Source: Streptomyces clavifer (lineage in GTDB: Bacteria > Actinomycetota > Actinomycetes > Streptomycetales > Streptomycetaceae). From it: DNA of 64,000 bases. The translations under genes were made by a program, and so were the position numbers. Location: contig BMWJ01000006.1 of NCBI GenBank assembly GCA_014651175.1, positions 186,001 through 250,000 on the forward strand. The letters run 5' to 3'. The notes under the pieces were generated by a model. The model saw only the letters and a program-made list of their open reading frames with translations. It was not told the DNA's origin and did no database searches. Below, one piece after another: positions 52,798 to 61,267 of this stretch; positions within the stretch are counted from its first letter, which is position 1, and every line of letters starts with the position of its first letter.

Positions 52798-54094
52798 GCT
52801 GAGGGCCATGACGGGGGCGGCGGGGGCCTGGCGACGGCTGAGGGAACGCCTGCGCGGGCTGCCGCGCGGACTGTACGGGGACCTGTGGGCGCTGCCCGTC
52901 GACCCGGTGCCGGCCGCGGGCCGGCCCGGAGCGCCGGCCTGGCGCCCGGTGTTCGGGATGCTGTTGGCCCTGGGTGCGGGGGCAGTCGCGCTCTTCCACG
53001 TCTACGACCTGATACCGCACGGCGCGGGCATCCCGCTCTACGCGGTGCTGCTCGCCGTGGGCCAGTCCGCGGCACTGATCGCCGGGATGTCCCGGCCGCT
53101 GTACGCCTGGTGGGTGTCGCTGGCCCTGATGCTCGTCAGCCTGCGGCTCGCGGAACCGGCGCTGGCCCACGACGCGTTGTTCCCGACCGTGCCCGAGATC
53201 GCCCTGCAGGCCGGGTCGTTGTTCCTGCTGGCGCTCCGGGTCCACCCGCGCCGGGCGGCGACCGCGCTCGTGATCGCCCTTATGGCGGTGGCGTTCTCGG
53301 TGTCGTTCACCACCGGGCCCCACGACCACGCCCTTGACCGTGCTTCCCTCGCCGCCGTCACGGCCGTGGTGGTCGGCGCCGCGCTGCGGGCCCTGCGGGT
53401 GGCCCGCACCGAGCTGGTCGAGCAGTCGGAGCTCACGGCGGAGGAGCGGTCCCGGCGCACCCTGCTGGAGGAGCGCAACCGGATCGCCCGTGAGCTGCAC
53501 GACGTGGTCGCCCACCACATGTCGGTGATCTCGATCCAGGCACAGGTCGCCCCGCACCTGGTCGAGAACCCGTCGGACGAGCTCAGGGAGAACCTCGCGG
53601 GTATCCGGGAGAATGCCGTGGAGGCGCTCGCCGAGCTGCGCCGGGTCCTCGGCGTGCTGCGCTCCGAGGACGCCGTCGCGGACGGGGTGCGGCACGCCCC
53701 GCAGCCGACCCTCGACCGGCTGGACGAGCTGACCGGCAAGGTCCGGGGCGCCGGGGTGGCCGTGACCGCGGAGACGACGGGCGCCCGGCAGCCGTTGCCG
53801 CCGGGGGTCGAGCTGTCGGCGTTCCGCATCGTGCAGGAGGCGCTCAGCAACGTGATGCGGCACGCCCCCGGGGCGCGGGCCCGGGTCGAGATCGGCTACC
53901 ACTCGGCCGCCGTCACCGTCAGGATCACCAACACCGCCCCGGAGAGCCCGCCCGCACGGTCCGCCGGTGTGGGACACGGACTGCTCGGGATGCACGAACG
54001 GACCGCCATGCTGGGCGGTGACCTCGTGCACGGCCCGACGCCCGGCGGGGGTTACGAGGTCATGGCGACTCTTCCCCTGGAGGAACCCGTATGA
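52790..54094 (+). CDS. sensor histidine kinase (NarL-type, HisKA_3)
   Basis: The protein has 434 residues. An N-terminal cytoplasmic stretch is followed by about five to six membrane helices (residues about 52-200), then a short coiled coil (LVEQSELTAEERSRRTLLEERN). The HisKA_3 dimerisation region has phosphoacceptor His237 (RIARELHDVVAHHMSVISIQ), and the ATPase domain has FRIVQEALSNVMRHAP (N box) and GHGLLGMHERTAMLGGDL (G box). It senses a membrane or cell-envelope signal. ATG 52790 overlaps the acyltransferase stop; Met7 (52808) is an alternative. It pairs with the following response regulator. Confidence 0.93.
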   Translation: MHRLRAMTGAAGAWRRLRERLRGLPRGLYGDLWALPVDPVPAAGRPGAPAWRPVFGMLLALGAGAVALFHVYDLIPHGAGIPLYAVLLAVGQSAALIAGMSRPLYAWWVSLALMLVSLRLAEPALAHDALFPTVPEIALQAGSLFLLALRVHPRRAATALVIALMAVAFSVSFTTGPHDHALDRASLAAVTAVVVGAALRALRVARTELVEQSELTAEERSRRTLLEERNRIARELHDVVAHHMSVISIQAQVAPHLVENPSDELRENLAGIRENAVEALAELRRVLGVLRSEDAVADGVRHAPQPTLDRLDELTGKVRGAGVAVTAETTGARQPLPPGVELSAFRIVQEALSNVMRHAPGARARVEIGYHSAAVTVRITNTAPESPPARSAGVGHGLLGMHERTAMLGGDLVHGPTPGGGYEVMATLPLEEPV

Positions 54095-54759
54095 CCATCC
54101 GCGTGCTGATCGCCGACGACCAGATGATGGTCCGTCAGGGTTTCACGGTACTGCTGAACGCGGAACCGGGCATCGAGGTCGTCGGCCAGGCCGTCGACGG
54201 CCTGGACGCGGTCGGGAAGGTCGCCGAACTGGCCCCGGACGTCGTCCTGATGGACATACGGATGCCCCGCCTGGGCGGGATCGACGCCACGCGCAGCATC
54301 ACCGGGGCACCCGGCTCCACCGTCAGGGTCCTCGTCCTGACCACGTTCGACCTCGACGAGTACGTGTACGAGGCCCTGCGCGCGGGCGCGTCCGGGTTCC
54401 TGCTCAAGGACGCCTCGGCCGCCGAACTCGCCCGGGCGGTGAGGGTGGTGGCGGCCGGCGACGCACTGCTCGCCCCGAACATCACCAAGCGCCTGATCGC
54501 CGAGTTCTCCCGGGTGAGCAGCGCCCCGCGCGCCCCGAGCAGGGACCGCGTCGGCGACCTGACGGGACGTGAGACGGAGGTGCTGTCCCTCGTCGCGCAG
54601 GGGCTGTCCAACGCGGAGATCGCCGGGCGGCTGGTCGTGGCGGAGCAGACGGTGAAGACCCATGTGAGCCGGATCCTGGTCAAGTTGGGGCTGCGGGACC
54701 GGACCCAGGCCGCCGTGTACGCCTACGAGTCGGGGCTGGTGCGTCCGGCCGGTTACTGA
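54091..54759 (+). CDS. NarL/LuxR-family response regulator
   Basis: This 222-residue regulator has an N-terminal receiver with acidic pocket ADD (9-10), phosphorylation site Asp55 (VVLMDIRMP), Thr in VLVLTTFDLDEYVYEAL and Lys in GFLLKDASAAEL. The C-terminal LuxR helix-turn-helix is TGRETEVLSLVAQGLSNAEI, continuing to VKTHVSRILVKLGLRDRTQA. It overlaps the kinase stop by 4 nt (54091-54094). Likely targets include its own operon; no binding site could be identified. Confidence 0.95.
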   Translation: MTIRVLIADDQMMVRQGFTVLLNAEPGIEVVGQAVDGLDAVGKVAELAPDVVLMDIRMPRLGGIDATRSITGAPGSTVRVLVLTTFDLDEYVYEALRAGASGFLLKDASAAELARAVRVVAAGDALLAPNITKRLIAEFSRVSSAPRAPSRDRVGDLTGRETEVLSLVAQGLSNAEIAGRLVVAEQTVKTHVSRILVKLGLRDRTQAAVYAYESGLVRPAGY

Positions 54760-55916
54760 GCGGGCGGGAGGGCTGCGTACAGGGCGTCGACCAGTGCCGT
54801 CCTGCGCGGGTCATCGGCGATGTGCGGGCCCATGCGGTTCATGACGTAGCCGAGCGAGACTCCGGCCTCCGGGTCGGCGAGACCGCAGGAACCGCCCGCC
54901 CCGTCGTGGCCCACCGCCCGCGGGTTGGGGCCGTACGAGGCGTTCGGGCCGCTGAGCCAGAGCCCGAGGCCCAGCTCGGTGTCGTGGGCGAAGCCCGCGC
55001 CGAGCACCAGGTCCCGGCAGCTGCCCTGACCCTCGCGGACCCGTTCGGCCGCCTCCTCGGACAGGACTCGGTGGCCCCGGAGGCTGCCGCGTCCTGCGAC
55101 GATGCCGTAGAGCGCGGCGACGGCGCGGGCGGTTCCGTGCCCGTTGGCGGCGGGGATCTCGGCGGCCCGCCACTCGGGTGTGTTGGCGGCGGCCGTGCCC
55201 GTGACCGGGTTCAGGATCGAGGCGATGGCCACCGGCTCCATCCGGTCGAAGAGGGCGGCCTGCGCACGGGCGTCGGTCCTGGGCTGGACGAGCTCGGCGA
55301 CCCGGCCGGCGTCCTTCTCCGGGAACCCGATGGTGAAGTCGATGCCCAGGGGCCCGGTGATCTCCTGGCGCAGGAACTCCCCGGGCAGCAGGCCGGTGAT
55401 GCGGCGGACGACCTCTCCGACGAGGAAGCCGTACGTGATCGCGTGGTACCCGGAGCGGGTGCCCGGCTCCCACCACGGCGCGGTCGCCGCGAGGCGGGCG
55501 GTGGTCAGCTCCCAGTCGTACAGCTCGGCCAGGGTGTGCGGATCCCGCAGGCCCGCGAGGCCGGCCCGGTGGGAGAGCAGATGGCGTACGCGTACGGATT
55601 CCTTGCCGGCGGCGGCGAATTCGGGCCAGTACAGGGCGACGGGGGCGTCCAGGTCGAGGAGGCCCCGGTCGGCGAGGAGGTGGGCGCAGAGCGCGGTCGG
55701 GCCCTTGGTCGTGGACCAGACGTTGACCACGGTGTCGCGTTCCCACGGGCGGGTCCGGTCCTTGTCGGCCCAGCCGCCCCAGAGGTCCACCACAGGCGAA
55801 CCGTCGACGAGGACGGTGACGGCCGCACCCAGTTCGTCGCGCTCCGTGAAGTTCGCCGCGAAGGCGTCACGCACCGCCGCGAAGCGGTCGTCGCAGTGGC
55901 CGTGGATGTGCGGCAC
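54753..55916 (-). CDS. beta-lactamase/esterase-fold serine hydrolase (class C family)
   Basis: This 387-residue cytoplasmic protein has the SxxK motif in VNVWSTTKGPTALCAHLLAD (Ser and Lys near 68-71), the Tyr motif in PGTRSGYHAITYGFLVGEVV and a His-Asp-Gly-Ala-Gly-Gly (HDGAGG) box in place of KTG. This places it with EstB-like esterases and the LACTB/AmpC-like family rather than true beta-lactamases. There is no signal peptide. Its 3' end overlaps the convergent response-regulator gene by 7 nt. Confidence 0.9.
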   Translation of the reverse strand: MPHIHGHCDDRFAAVRDAFAANFTERDELGAAVTVLVDGSPVVDLWGGWADKDRTRPWERDTVVNVWSTTKGPTALCAHLLADRGLLDLDAPVALYWPEFAAAGKESVRVRHLLSHRAGLAGLRDPHTLAELYDWELTTARLAATAPWWEPGTRSGYHAITYGFLVGEVVRRITGLLPGEFLRQEITGPLGIDFTIGFPEKDAGRVAELVQPRTDARAQAALFDRMEPVAIASILNPVTGTAAANTPEWRAAEIPAANGHGTARAVAALYGIVAGRGSLRGHRVLSEEAAERVREGQGSCRDLVLGAGFAHDTELGLGLWLSGPNASYGPNPRAVGHDGAGGSCGLADPEAGVSLGYVMNRMGPHIADDPRRTALVDALYAALPPAQ

Positions 55917-56012
55917 GGGTCGCTCCTCGCCTCGGGAGTACGCACCGTACCGACTGGTCGGACCGGCGGGAAGACGCCGTACGCGCCGCTCCCCCCGGTC
56001 GAGGCCCTCCGG

Positions 56013-56588
56013 TCAGCGGGTGGACGCCTCGAGACTCAGGCTCCAGCTGCCCGCCAGACCGGTGAGGGTGATGGTGGACAGTGGGCGGACGTCCACGTTC
56101 CAGTACGCCGACGGCGGGGCTCGCAGCGCGTAGACGAGGGCGGCGCGGACCACGGCGGGTTCGGCGACGGCGACGATGAAGCCGTCGCAGGCGGGGCGGG
56201 TGTCGAGCCAGCCCCCTATCCGCGAGATGAAGGCGAGCAGCGGTTCGCCGCCGTGCGGGGCGGCGCGGGGGTCGGCGAGCCAGGCGTCGACGGAGGCCGG
56301 TTCGCGGGCGGCGACATCGGCGAGGGTCAGGCCGCGCCAGCGGCCCATGTCGCAGTCGCGCAGGGCGGGCTGGGCCATGGGGGCGAAGCCGAGCGCGTCA
56401 CCGGTGGCGCGGCTGCGGGGCGTGGGCGAGCAGTAGCGCAGTTCGGCGGCGGCGAGCGGGACCAGGGCGTGCGCGGCGAGCTGTACCTCGTGCCAGCCCG
56501 TGTGGTCGAGCGGCCGGTCGTCGTCGAAGCGCTCGGTGAGCAGGGTGGAGCTGCGTGCTGCGGCGACCAGTGAGACGCGAACACTCAT
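56013..56588 (-). CDS. histidine-phosphatase-fold protein lacking both catalytic histidines
   Basis: This 191-residue protein has the length and order of the phosphoglycerate-mutase fold. VSLVAAARSSTLLTERFDDDRPLDHTGWHEVQ corresponds to the RHG segment and CSPTPRSRATGDALGF to the second Arg region, followed by CDMGRWRGLTLADV and VAVAEPAVVRAALVYAL at the second His. The RHG is Arg12-Ser-Ser and the later His-Gly is Glu-Pro, so phosphatase chemistry is unlikely. It may be a binding or scaffold protein. ATG 56588 was chosen for the family N-terminus. Confidence 0.8.
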   Translation of the reverse strand: MSVRVSLVAAARSSTLLTERFDDDRPLDHTGWHEVQLAAHALVPLAAAELRYCSPTPRSRATGDALGFAPMAQPALRDCDMGRWRGLTLADVAAREPASVDAWLADPRAAPHGGEPLLAFISRIGGWLDTRPACDGFIVAVAEPAVVRAALVYALRAPPSAYWNVDVRPLSTITLTGLAGSWSLSLEASTR

Positions 56589-56656
56589 GGGCGGATCGTG
56601 GAGCCAACCGCCGCGCCGGTCAAGAGGCCGGCACGGCGGTTGTGGACACGTCCGGA

Positions 56657-57094
56657 TCAGCCCAGCTGGAGGCACATCCACTTCGCGGGGGTTTCGAGCG
56701 GCCGGAAACCGGCCTTGGCGTACACGCCGTGGGCGTCGTCGGTCGCCAGGAGGAGCCTGCGCACCCCCGTGGGGGCCAGCAGGTCCCGGACCGTGGTGAC
56801 GAGCCGGATGCCGATGCCGAGGCCCCGGGCGGAACGGTCGACGTACACGTCGCAGATCCAGGCGAAGGTGGCGTGGTCGGTCACCACCCGGGCGTACGCG
56901 AGCTGTTCGCCGGACTCCGGGTCGTAGGCACCGAAGTTGAGGGAGCCGGCTATCGCCCGGTCCTGGTGCTCGCGGGTGCGGCCGAGGGCCCAGTACGCGT
57001 CGGTGGAGAGCCAGTGGTGGATGCGGGCGTGGTCCAGCCGGGACGGGTCGTGGGAGATCTCGTAGCGCTGCTCGGACAGGTCGGTGTCGGTCAT
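56657..57094 (-). CDS. GNAT-family N-acetyltransferase
   Basis: This 145-residue acetyltransferase has YEISHDPSRLDHARIHHWLSTDAYWALGR at the start and acetyl-CoA loop VDRSARGLGIGIRLVTTVRD. The ending LLLATDDAHGVYAKAGFRPLETPAKWM is typical of a small GNAT subgroup in which the final MxxxL positions the substrate. The substrate is unknown. Its ATG overlaps the stop of the MocR-type gene by 4 nt (57091-57094), so the two are co-translated. Confidence 0.9.
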   Translation of the reverse strand: MTDTDLSEQRYEISHDPSRLDHARIHHWLSTDAYWALGRTREHQDRAIAGSLNFGAYDPESGEQLAYARVVTDHATFAWICDVYVDRSARGLGIGIRLVTTVRDLLAPTGVRRLLLATDDAHGVYAKAGFRPLETPAKWMCLQLG

Positions 57095-58560
57095 GGGCGC
57101 AGGCTATCGGCCGGGCCCCGGCGCCCGAACACCTCGTCGCAGGCGGTGCGCAGCCGGCGGACGCCCTCCGCGATCTCGGCCGGCCCGGCGACGGCGGCGA
57201 AGCTCAGCCGGATGTGACCGGCCGGGGGTTCGGCGCAGTGGTAGGGGCGGCCGGGGGCGACCGCGACGCCGGCCCGCAGCGCGGCGGAGACCAGAGCGGG
57301 CTCGTCGGCTCCCGGGCCGGGGAGCCGGAGCCACACGCTGCCGCCGCCCGACGGCACGTGCGCCGGGGCGAGTTCGGGAAGCCGGGTGCGCACGGCTGCG
57401 GTGATCGCGGTGCGGCGGCTGCCGAGTTCGGCGGACACCGCGCGCAGATGGCGGGCCCAGGCCGGGGCGCCCACGAGTTCGAGTGCGGTCTCCTGGAGAG
57501 GGCGGGGCACGAAGAAGCTGTCGACGACCTGGATGGCGCGCAGCCGCTCCCGGACGGGCCCGCGGGCGGCCAGCGCGCCGACGCGGAGACTGGGTGACGT
57601 GATCTTGGTGAGGGAGCGCACGTGGATCACGACGCCGTCCGGGTCGTGGGCGGCCAGCGGTTCGGGCAGGGGCCCGGCGTCGTCGTGGACGAGGCGTCGG
57701 GCGAAGTCGTCCTCGACGACGAAGGCGCCTGCCCGCCGGGCGGCCCGGACGACGCGCTCGCGCCGCTCGGGGGCGAGGATCACGCCGGTCGGGTTGTGGA
57801 AGAGCGGCTGGCAGACGAAGACCTTGGCCCCGGTGGCGCGGAAGGCGGCTTCCAGCAGGTCGGGCCGCACCCCGTCCGCGTCCATCGGCACGGGTACGGG
57901 CCGCAGGCCGGTGGCGCGGGCGGCGGCCAGCATGCCGGGGTAGGTGGGCGATTCGACGAGCACGGGGGCACCGGGCGGGGCGAGCGCGCGCAGCGCGGTG
58001 GCCAGGGCGCTCTGCCCGCCCGCCGTGATCAGGACGTCGGATCCGGTGAGCGTGCCGCCGATGTCCCGGGCGAACCAGGCGCGGAGCTCGGCGAGCCCGC
58101 AGGTGGGCGGTCGGCCCCACGCACCCGGCCGGCGGCCCGCCCGGGCGAGGGCGGCGGCCAGGGCGCGCTCGGGCTGCAGGCCGGGGTGGAGGTAGCCGCC
58201 GTTGAATTCGATGACCCCCGAAGGGGGCTCGGCGAGCGTGACGAGGACGCCCGAGGCGTCGACGGTGCGCGGCACCACCTCGGGTCCGCCGGTGCTGCTG
58301 AGCGACACCTCCTGCCACGAGGTGTCGCCCGGGTCGGGGAGGGCGGTGTGTGCCTCGGCCCGGAAGGCACCGGAGCCGGGCCGGGTGACGACGAGCCCTT
58401 CGGAGGCGAGCTGCGCGATGGCCCGGGAGACGGTCACGGGGCTGACCCTGTAGTGCTCGACGAGCACCCGGCTGGACGGCAGCTTTCCACCTGGAGAGTA
58501 GCGGTTGAGCTCGTCCCGCAGGGAGTTCGCCAGTTCGGCCACACTGCTACGCTCATGCAT
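57091..58560 (-). CDS. MocR-type regulator (GntR DNA-binding + PLP aminotransferase-like domain)
   Basis: This 489-residue protein has an N-terminal GntR winged helix (SVAELANSLRDELNRYSPGG, SRVLVEHYRVSPVTVSRAIAQLASEGLV) and a C-terminal fold-type I aminotransferase domain. The latter carries the PLP lysine in VRSLTKITSPSLRVGAL, with SPTYPGMLAAARATGLR, VCQPLFHNPTGVIL and VVEDDFARRL. It should act as a PLP- or amino-acid-sensing regulator of the divergent EamA exporter. ATG 58560 overlaps that gene's start codon by 2 nt. The GNAT gene follows with a 4-nt overlap. Confidence 0.94.
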   Translation of the reverse strand: MHERSSVAELANSLRDELNRYSPGGKLPSSRVLVEHYRVSPVTVSRAIAQLASEGLVVTRPGSGAFRAEAHTALPDPGDTSWQEVSLSSTGGPEVVPRTVDASGVLVTLAEPPSGVIEFNGGYLHPGLQPERALAAALARAGRRPGAWGRPPTCGLAELRAWFARDIGGTLTGSDVLITAGGQSALATALRALAPPGAPVLVESPTYPGMLAAARATGLRPVPVPMDADGVRPDLLEAAFRATGAKVFVCQPLFHNPTGVILAPERRERVVRAARRAGAFVVEDDFARRLVHDDAGPLPEPLAAHDPDGVVIHVRSLTKITSPSLRVGALAARGPVRERLRAIQVVDSFFVPRPLQETALELVGAPAWARHLRAVSAELGSRRTAITAAVRTRLPELAPAHVPSGGGSVWLRLPGPGADEPALVSAALRAGVAVAPGRPYHCAEPPAGHIRLSFAAVAGPAEIAEGVRRLRTACDEVFGRRGPADSLRP

Positions 58561-58580
58561 GACAGCACAGAATAGCGCTA
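58541..58580. promoter_or_regulatory. compact divergent promoter with overlapping start codons
   Basis: MocR starts at 58560 (minus) and the EamA gene at 58559 (plus). Plus-strand TACGCT (58548-58553) and minus-strand TATTCT (58574-58569) sit 5-8 nt from the respective starts and resemble -10 boxes (TANNNT) of leaderless transcripts. TAGCGCTA (58573-58580) and repeated GCTAC words could bind the regulator. Promoter activity is inferred. Confidence 0.5.
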
Positions 58581-59533
58581 CTGCACCCGTCGCGATAGCG
58601 GTCGGCTCCGCCCCCACGGTGCGCGGGCACCCCGGCAGCGGTGCCGTCCTCGCCGGGCTCGGCGTCGTCGCCTTCTCGCTGACCTTCCCGTCCACGGTCT
58701 GGGGGCTGGAGAGCTTCGGCCCGTGGTCCCTGGTGGCGCTGCGCAGCCTGCTCGCCGCGCTACTGGCGGGCTGCTTCCTCCTGGCGGGCCGGGTCCCGGT
58801 GCCGGATCGCCGCCACTGGGGCGGTCTCGCCGTCGTCGCAGGGGGTGTCGTGGTGGGGTTCCCCCTGCTGACGACGCTCGCCCTGCGGACCTCCACGAGC
58901 TCGCACGCGGCCGTGGTCGTGGGGCTGCTGCCCCTGACGACGGCGCTCTTCGCGGCGCTGCGCACCGGCTCCCGCCCGCCACGCGCGTTCTGGGCCGCGG
59001 CGCTGGCCGGGGCCGCCGTGGTCATCGTCTTCACGGTGCAGCAGAGCGGCGGCTCCCTGTCCGGCGGCGATCTGTATCTGTTCGGCGCGCTGCTGGTCTG
59101 TGCGGCGGGTTACACCGAGGGCGGCAGGCTGGCCCGTGAGATGCCCGGCTGGCAGGTGATCGGCTGGGCGCTGGTCCTCGTCCTGCCGCTCGCGGTGGCC
59201 GGCACGGCCGTGGCACTGCCCTTCGAGCCGGTGCACCTGACGGCACGCGGGATCACCGGGCTGGTCTGGGTGGCCGCCGGGTCCACCTTCCTCGGTCTGT
59301 ACGTCTGGTACCGGGGCATGGCCGAGATCGGGGTCGCGCGGGCCAGTCAGCTCCAGCTGGCCCAGCCGCTGCTCACCCTGGTCTGGTCGTTCCTGGCGCT
59401 GGGCGAGCACGTGTCCGCCGCCGCCCCCGCGGCGGCGGTGGCCGTCCTGGTGTGCATCGCCGTCACGCAGTACGCGGGCCGGGGGGCGCGCGGGACGGGC
59501 CGTACGGGAGGCGGAACGGGCACCGCGTCATAG
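58559..59533 (+). CDS. EamA/DMT-family exporter
   Basis: This 324-residue transporter has ten predicted helices in two EamA repeats. Repeat 1 includes VVAFSLTFPSTVWGLESFGPWSLVALRSLLAALLAG and SSHAAVVVGLLPLTTALFAAL; repeat 2 includes LYLFGALLVCAAGYTEGGRLA and ARASQLQLAQPLLTLVWSFLALGE. Such exporters expel amino acids or metabolites, which fits a MocR-type regulator next door. The ATG at 58559 has no ribosome binding site, consistent with a leaderless mRNA. The Gly/Arg-rich end is cytoplasmic. Confidence 0.93.
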   Translation: MTAQNSATAPVAIAVGSAPTVRGHPGSGAVLAGLGVVAFSLTFPSTVWGLESFGPWSLVALRSLLAALLAGCFLLAGRVPVPDRRHWGGLAVVAGGVVVGFPLLTTLALRTSTSSHAAVVVGLLPLTTALFAALRTGSRPPRAFWAAALAGAAVVIVFTVQQSGGSLSGGDLYLFGALLVCAAGYTEGGRLAREMPGWQVIGWALVLVLPLAVAGTAVALPFEPVHLTARGITGLVWVAAGSTFLGLYVWYRGMAEIGVARASQLQLAQPLLTLVWSFLALGEHVSAAAPAAAVAVLVCIAVTQYAGRGARGTGRTGGGTGTAS

Positions 59534-59575
59534 ACTTGTCGACAAGGACCGCCACCCGTGAGGAGGTAACTCCCG

Positions 59576-59779
59576 ATGGAGGCACACGCGGGCGACCAGC
59601 TGCTGACACACGGCAGGACCGTGGGCCGGCACGACCGCGTCGCAGAGATCGTCGAAGTGCTCGGCGAGGGGGGCAGCCCCCCGTACCGTCTGCGCTTCGA
59701 GGACGGGCACGAATCGATCATGTCCCCCGGCCCCGACAGCGTCGTCCGGCACACCGCCCCCGAGGACCGGAACCGGTGA
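59576..59779 (+). CDS. DUF1918 domain protein
   Basis: This 67-residue protein starts MEAHAGDQLLTHGRTVGRHD and continues RVAEIVEVLGEGGSPPYRLRFEDGHESIM, ending with PGPDSVVRH. This is the complete DUF1918 pattern, a small SH3-like beta barrel common in actinobacteria and of unknown function. ATG 59576 follows GAGGAGGTAACTCCCG, a strong ribosome binding site. It converges with the GHL10-like gene, with a strong hairpin between. Confidence 0.93.
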   Translation: MEAHAGDQLLTHGRTVGRHDRVAEIVEVLGEGGSPPYRLRFEDGHESIMSPGPDSVVRHTAPEDRNR

Positions 59780-59783
59780 CGCG

Positions 59784-59823
59784 CGTCCGCGCCGGAGACC
59801 CCCGCGGGTCTCCGGCGCGGACG
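59784..59823. terminator. bidirectional terminator between DUF1918 and GHL10-like genes
   Basis: CGTCCGCGCCGGAGACCC (59784-59801) and its exact complement (59806-59823) form an 18-bp stem with a 4-nt loop in the 49-nt convergent intergenic space. Confidence 0.85.
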
Positions 59824-59828
59824 TACGG

Positions 59829-61079
59829 TCAGCGGGGGGTGCGGACCCGCACCTGGTAGTGGTCGGCCACCACACGGGCCATCGCGCCGATCCGGTCGGC
59901 CTTCACGTGCTTCGCCGAGAAGTAGACGTGACCACCGACCTCGGGGTGACCGGCCGCGAGGTCGAGGTGGCGCGAGAGTTCGGCCGGGTCCTGCCAGGCC
60001 GCAGGCTGGGCCGGGTCGCCGGCCTTGTGGAGCGCCTCCCCCACGTACAGGCCGATGCCCGTTCCCCGGACGGTCTCGGCCCACCAGGGCAGCAGTTTCG
60101 CGTAGTCGGCGGCCGCGAGGCCGATGTTCCAGTAGAGCTGGGGGCAGATGTAGTCGATCCAGCCCTCCTTCACCCACTTCCGGGTGTCCGCGTGCAGATC
60201 GTCGTACGTCTGGACACCGGCCCGGGTGTCCGAGCCGAGGGGATCGGTCGCGGCGTTGCGCCACACCCCGAAGGGGCTGATCCCGAAGCGGACACCGGGC
60301 TTGGCCGCCTTGATCCGATCGGCCGTCTCCCGCACGAGCCGGTCGGTGTTGTCACGGCGCCAGGCGGCCCGGTTCGGGAAGTCCGCGCCGTACCGCGCGT
60401 ACGCGTCGTCGTCGGCGAAGACCTGGCCCGCCACCGGGTAGGGGTAGAAGTAGTCGTCCCAGTGGACGGCGTCGATGTCGTAGCGGGTGACCGCGTCGAG
60501 CATCGCGTCCTGGACGAAGGTCCTGACCTCCGGAAGCCCCGGGTTGTAGTAGAGCTTCCCGCCGTACGGCAGTACCCATTCCGGGTGGAGTCTGGCGGGG
60601 TGGGTGGCGACGAGCCGCGAGGGGTCGGTATGGTTCGCCACCCGGTACGGGTTGAACCAGGCGTGCAGCTCCAGACCGCGGGCGTGCGCCTCGCGCACCG
60701 CGGTCCCCAGCGGGTCCCAGCCCGGGTCCTTGCCCTGTACCCCGGTGAGGTACTGCGCCCACGGCTCGTACGGGGAGGGCCACAGGGCGTCCGCCGTCGG
60801 CCGGACCTGGAGGATCACGGCGTTCAGCCGGAGCTCGACGGCCCGGTCCAGGTGGTCCAGCAGCTCCGCCTGCTGGGCGGCCGCCGTCAGGCCCGGCGCC
60901 GACGGCCAGTCCACGTTGGCGACCGTGGAGATCCACACGCCGCGCAGCTCCCCCGCCGCCGCTGTGTGGCGCCGGGCGGTGTGCCGCCGGGGCGCCGCGA
61001 CGGCGTCGCCCGCCGTCATCAGCGCGGCCACCGTACCGGCCGCGCTCAGTACGAATGCCCTTCGGCCGAATCGCCGCAT
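59829..61079 (-). CDS. exported GHL10/DUF187-type glycoside hydrolase-like protein
   Basis: This 416-residue protein starts MRRFGRRAFVLSAAGTVAAL, a Tat-type signal. The mature part ELRGVWISTVANVDWPSAPGLTAAAQQ, LNAVILQVRPTADALWPSPYEPW, IDAVHWDDYFYPYP and VRFGISPFGVWRN, with DYICPQLYWNIG, is the complete GHL10 (TIM-barrel) pattern. The family is thought to act on bacterial or host polysaccharides, possibly peptidoglycan; the substrate is unproven. ATG 61079 has AAAGG at 8-12 nt; a GTG at 61088 is an alternative. Confidence 0.9.
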   Translation of the reverse strand: MRRFGRRAFVLSAAGTVAALMTAGDAVAAPRRHTARRHTAAAGELRGVWISTVANVDWPSAPGLTAAAQQAELLDHLDRAVELRLNAVILQVRPTADALWPSPYEPWAQYLTGVQGKDPGWDPLGTAVREAHARGLELHAWFNPYRVANHTDPSRLVATHPARLHPEWVLPYGGKLYYNPGLPEVRTFVQDAMLDAVTRYDIDAVHWDDYFYPYPVAGQVFADDDAYARYGADFPNRAAWRRDNTDRLVRETADRIKAAKPGVRFGISPFGVWRNAATDPLGSDTRAGVQTYDDLHADTRKWVKEGWIDYICPQLYWNIGLAAADYAKLLPWWAETVRGTGIGLYVGEALHKAGDPAQPAAWQDPAELSRHLDLAAGHPEVGGHVYFSAKHVKADRIGAMARVVADHYQVRVRTPR

Positions 61080-61267
61080 CTCGTACACCTTTCGTTCCTC
61101 TGCCCTGGTGTGTCACTCCGGCTGCGGTGCGTGACACGGATGATGCCCGCCCCGGGACCGCACGACCCGCAGGTCACCGGGACCGGATCGCGGAGTAACG
61201 TCGTGGGGTCGGGGCGGGCACCGGAATCAAACGGGACTGCCGCACGGAGATCAGCGAAAGGCACGAG

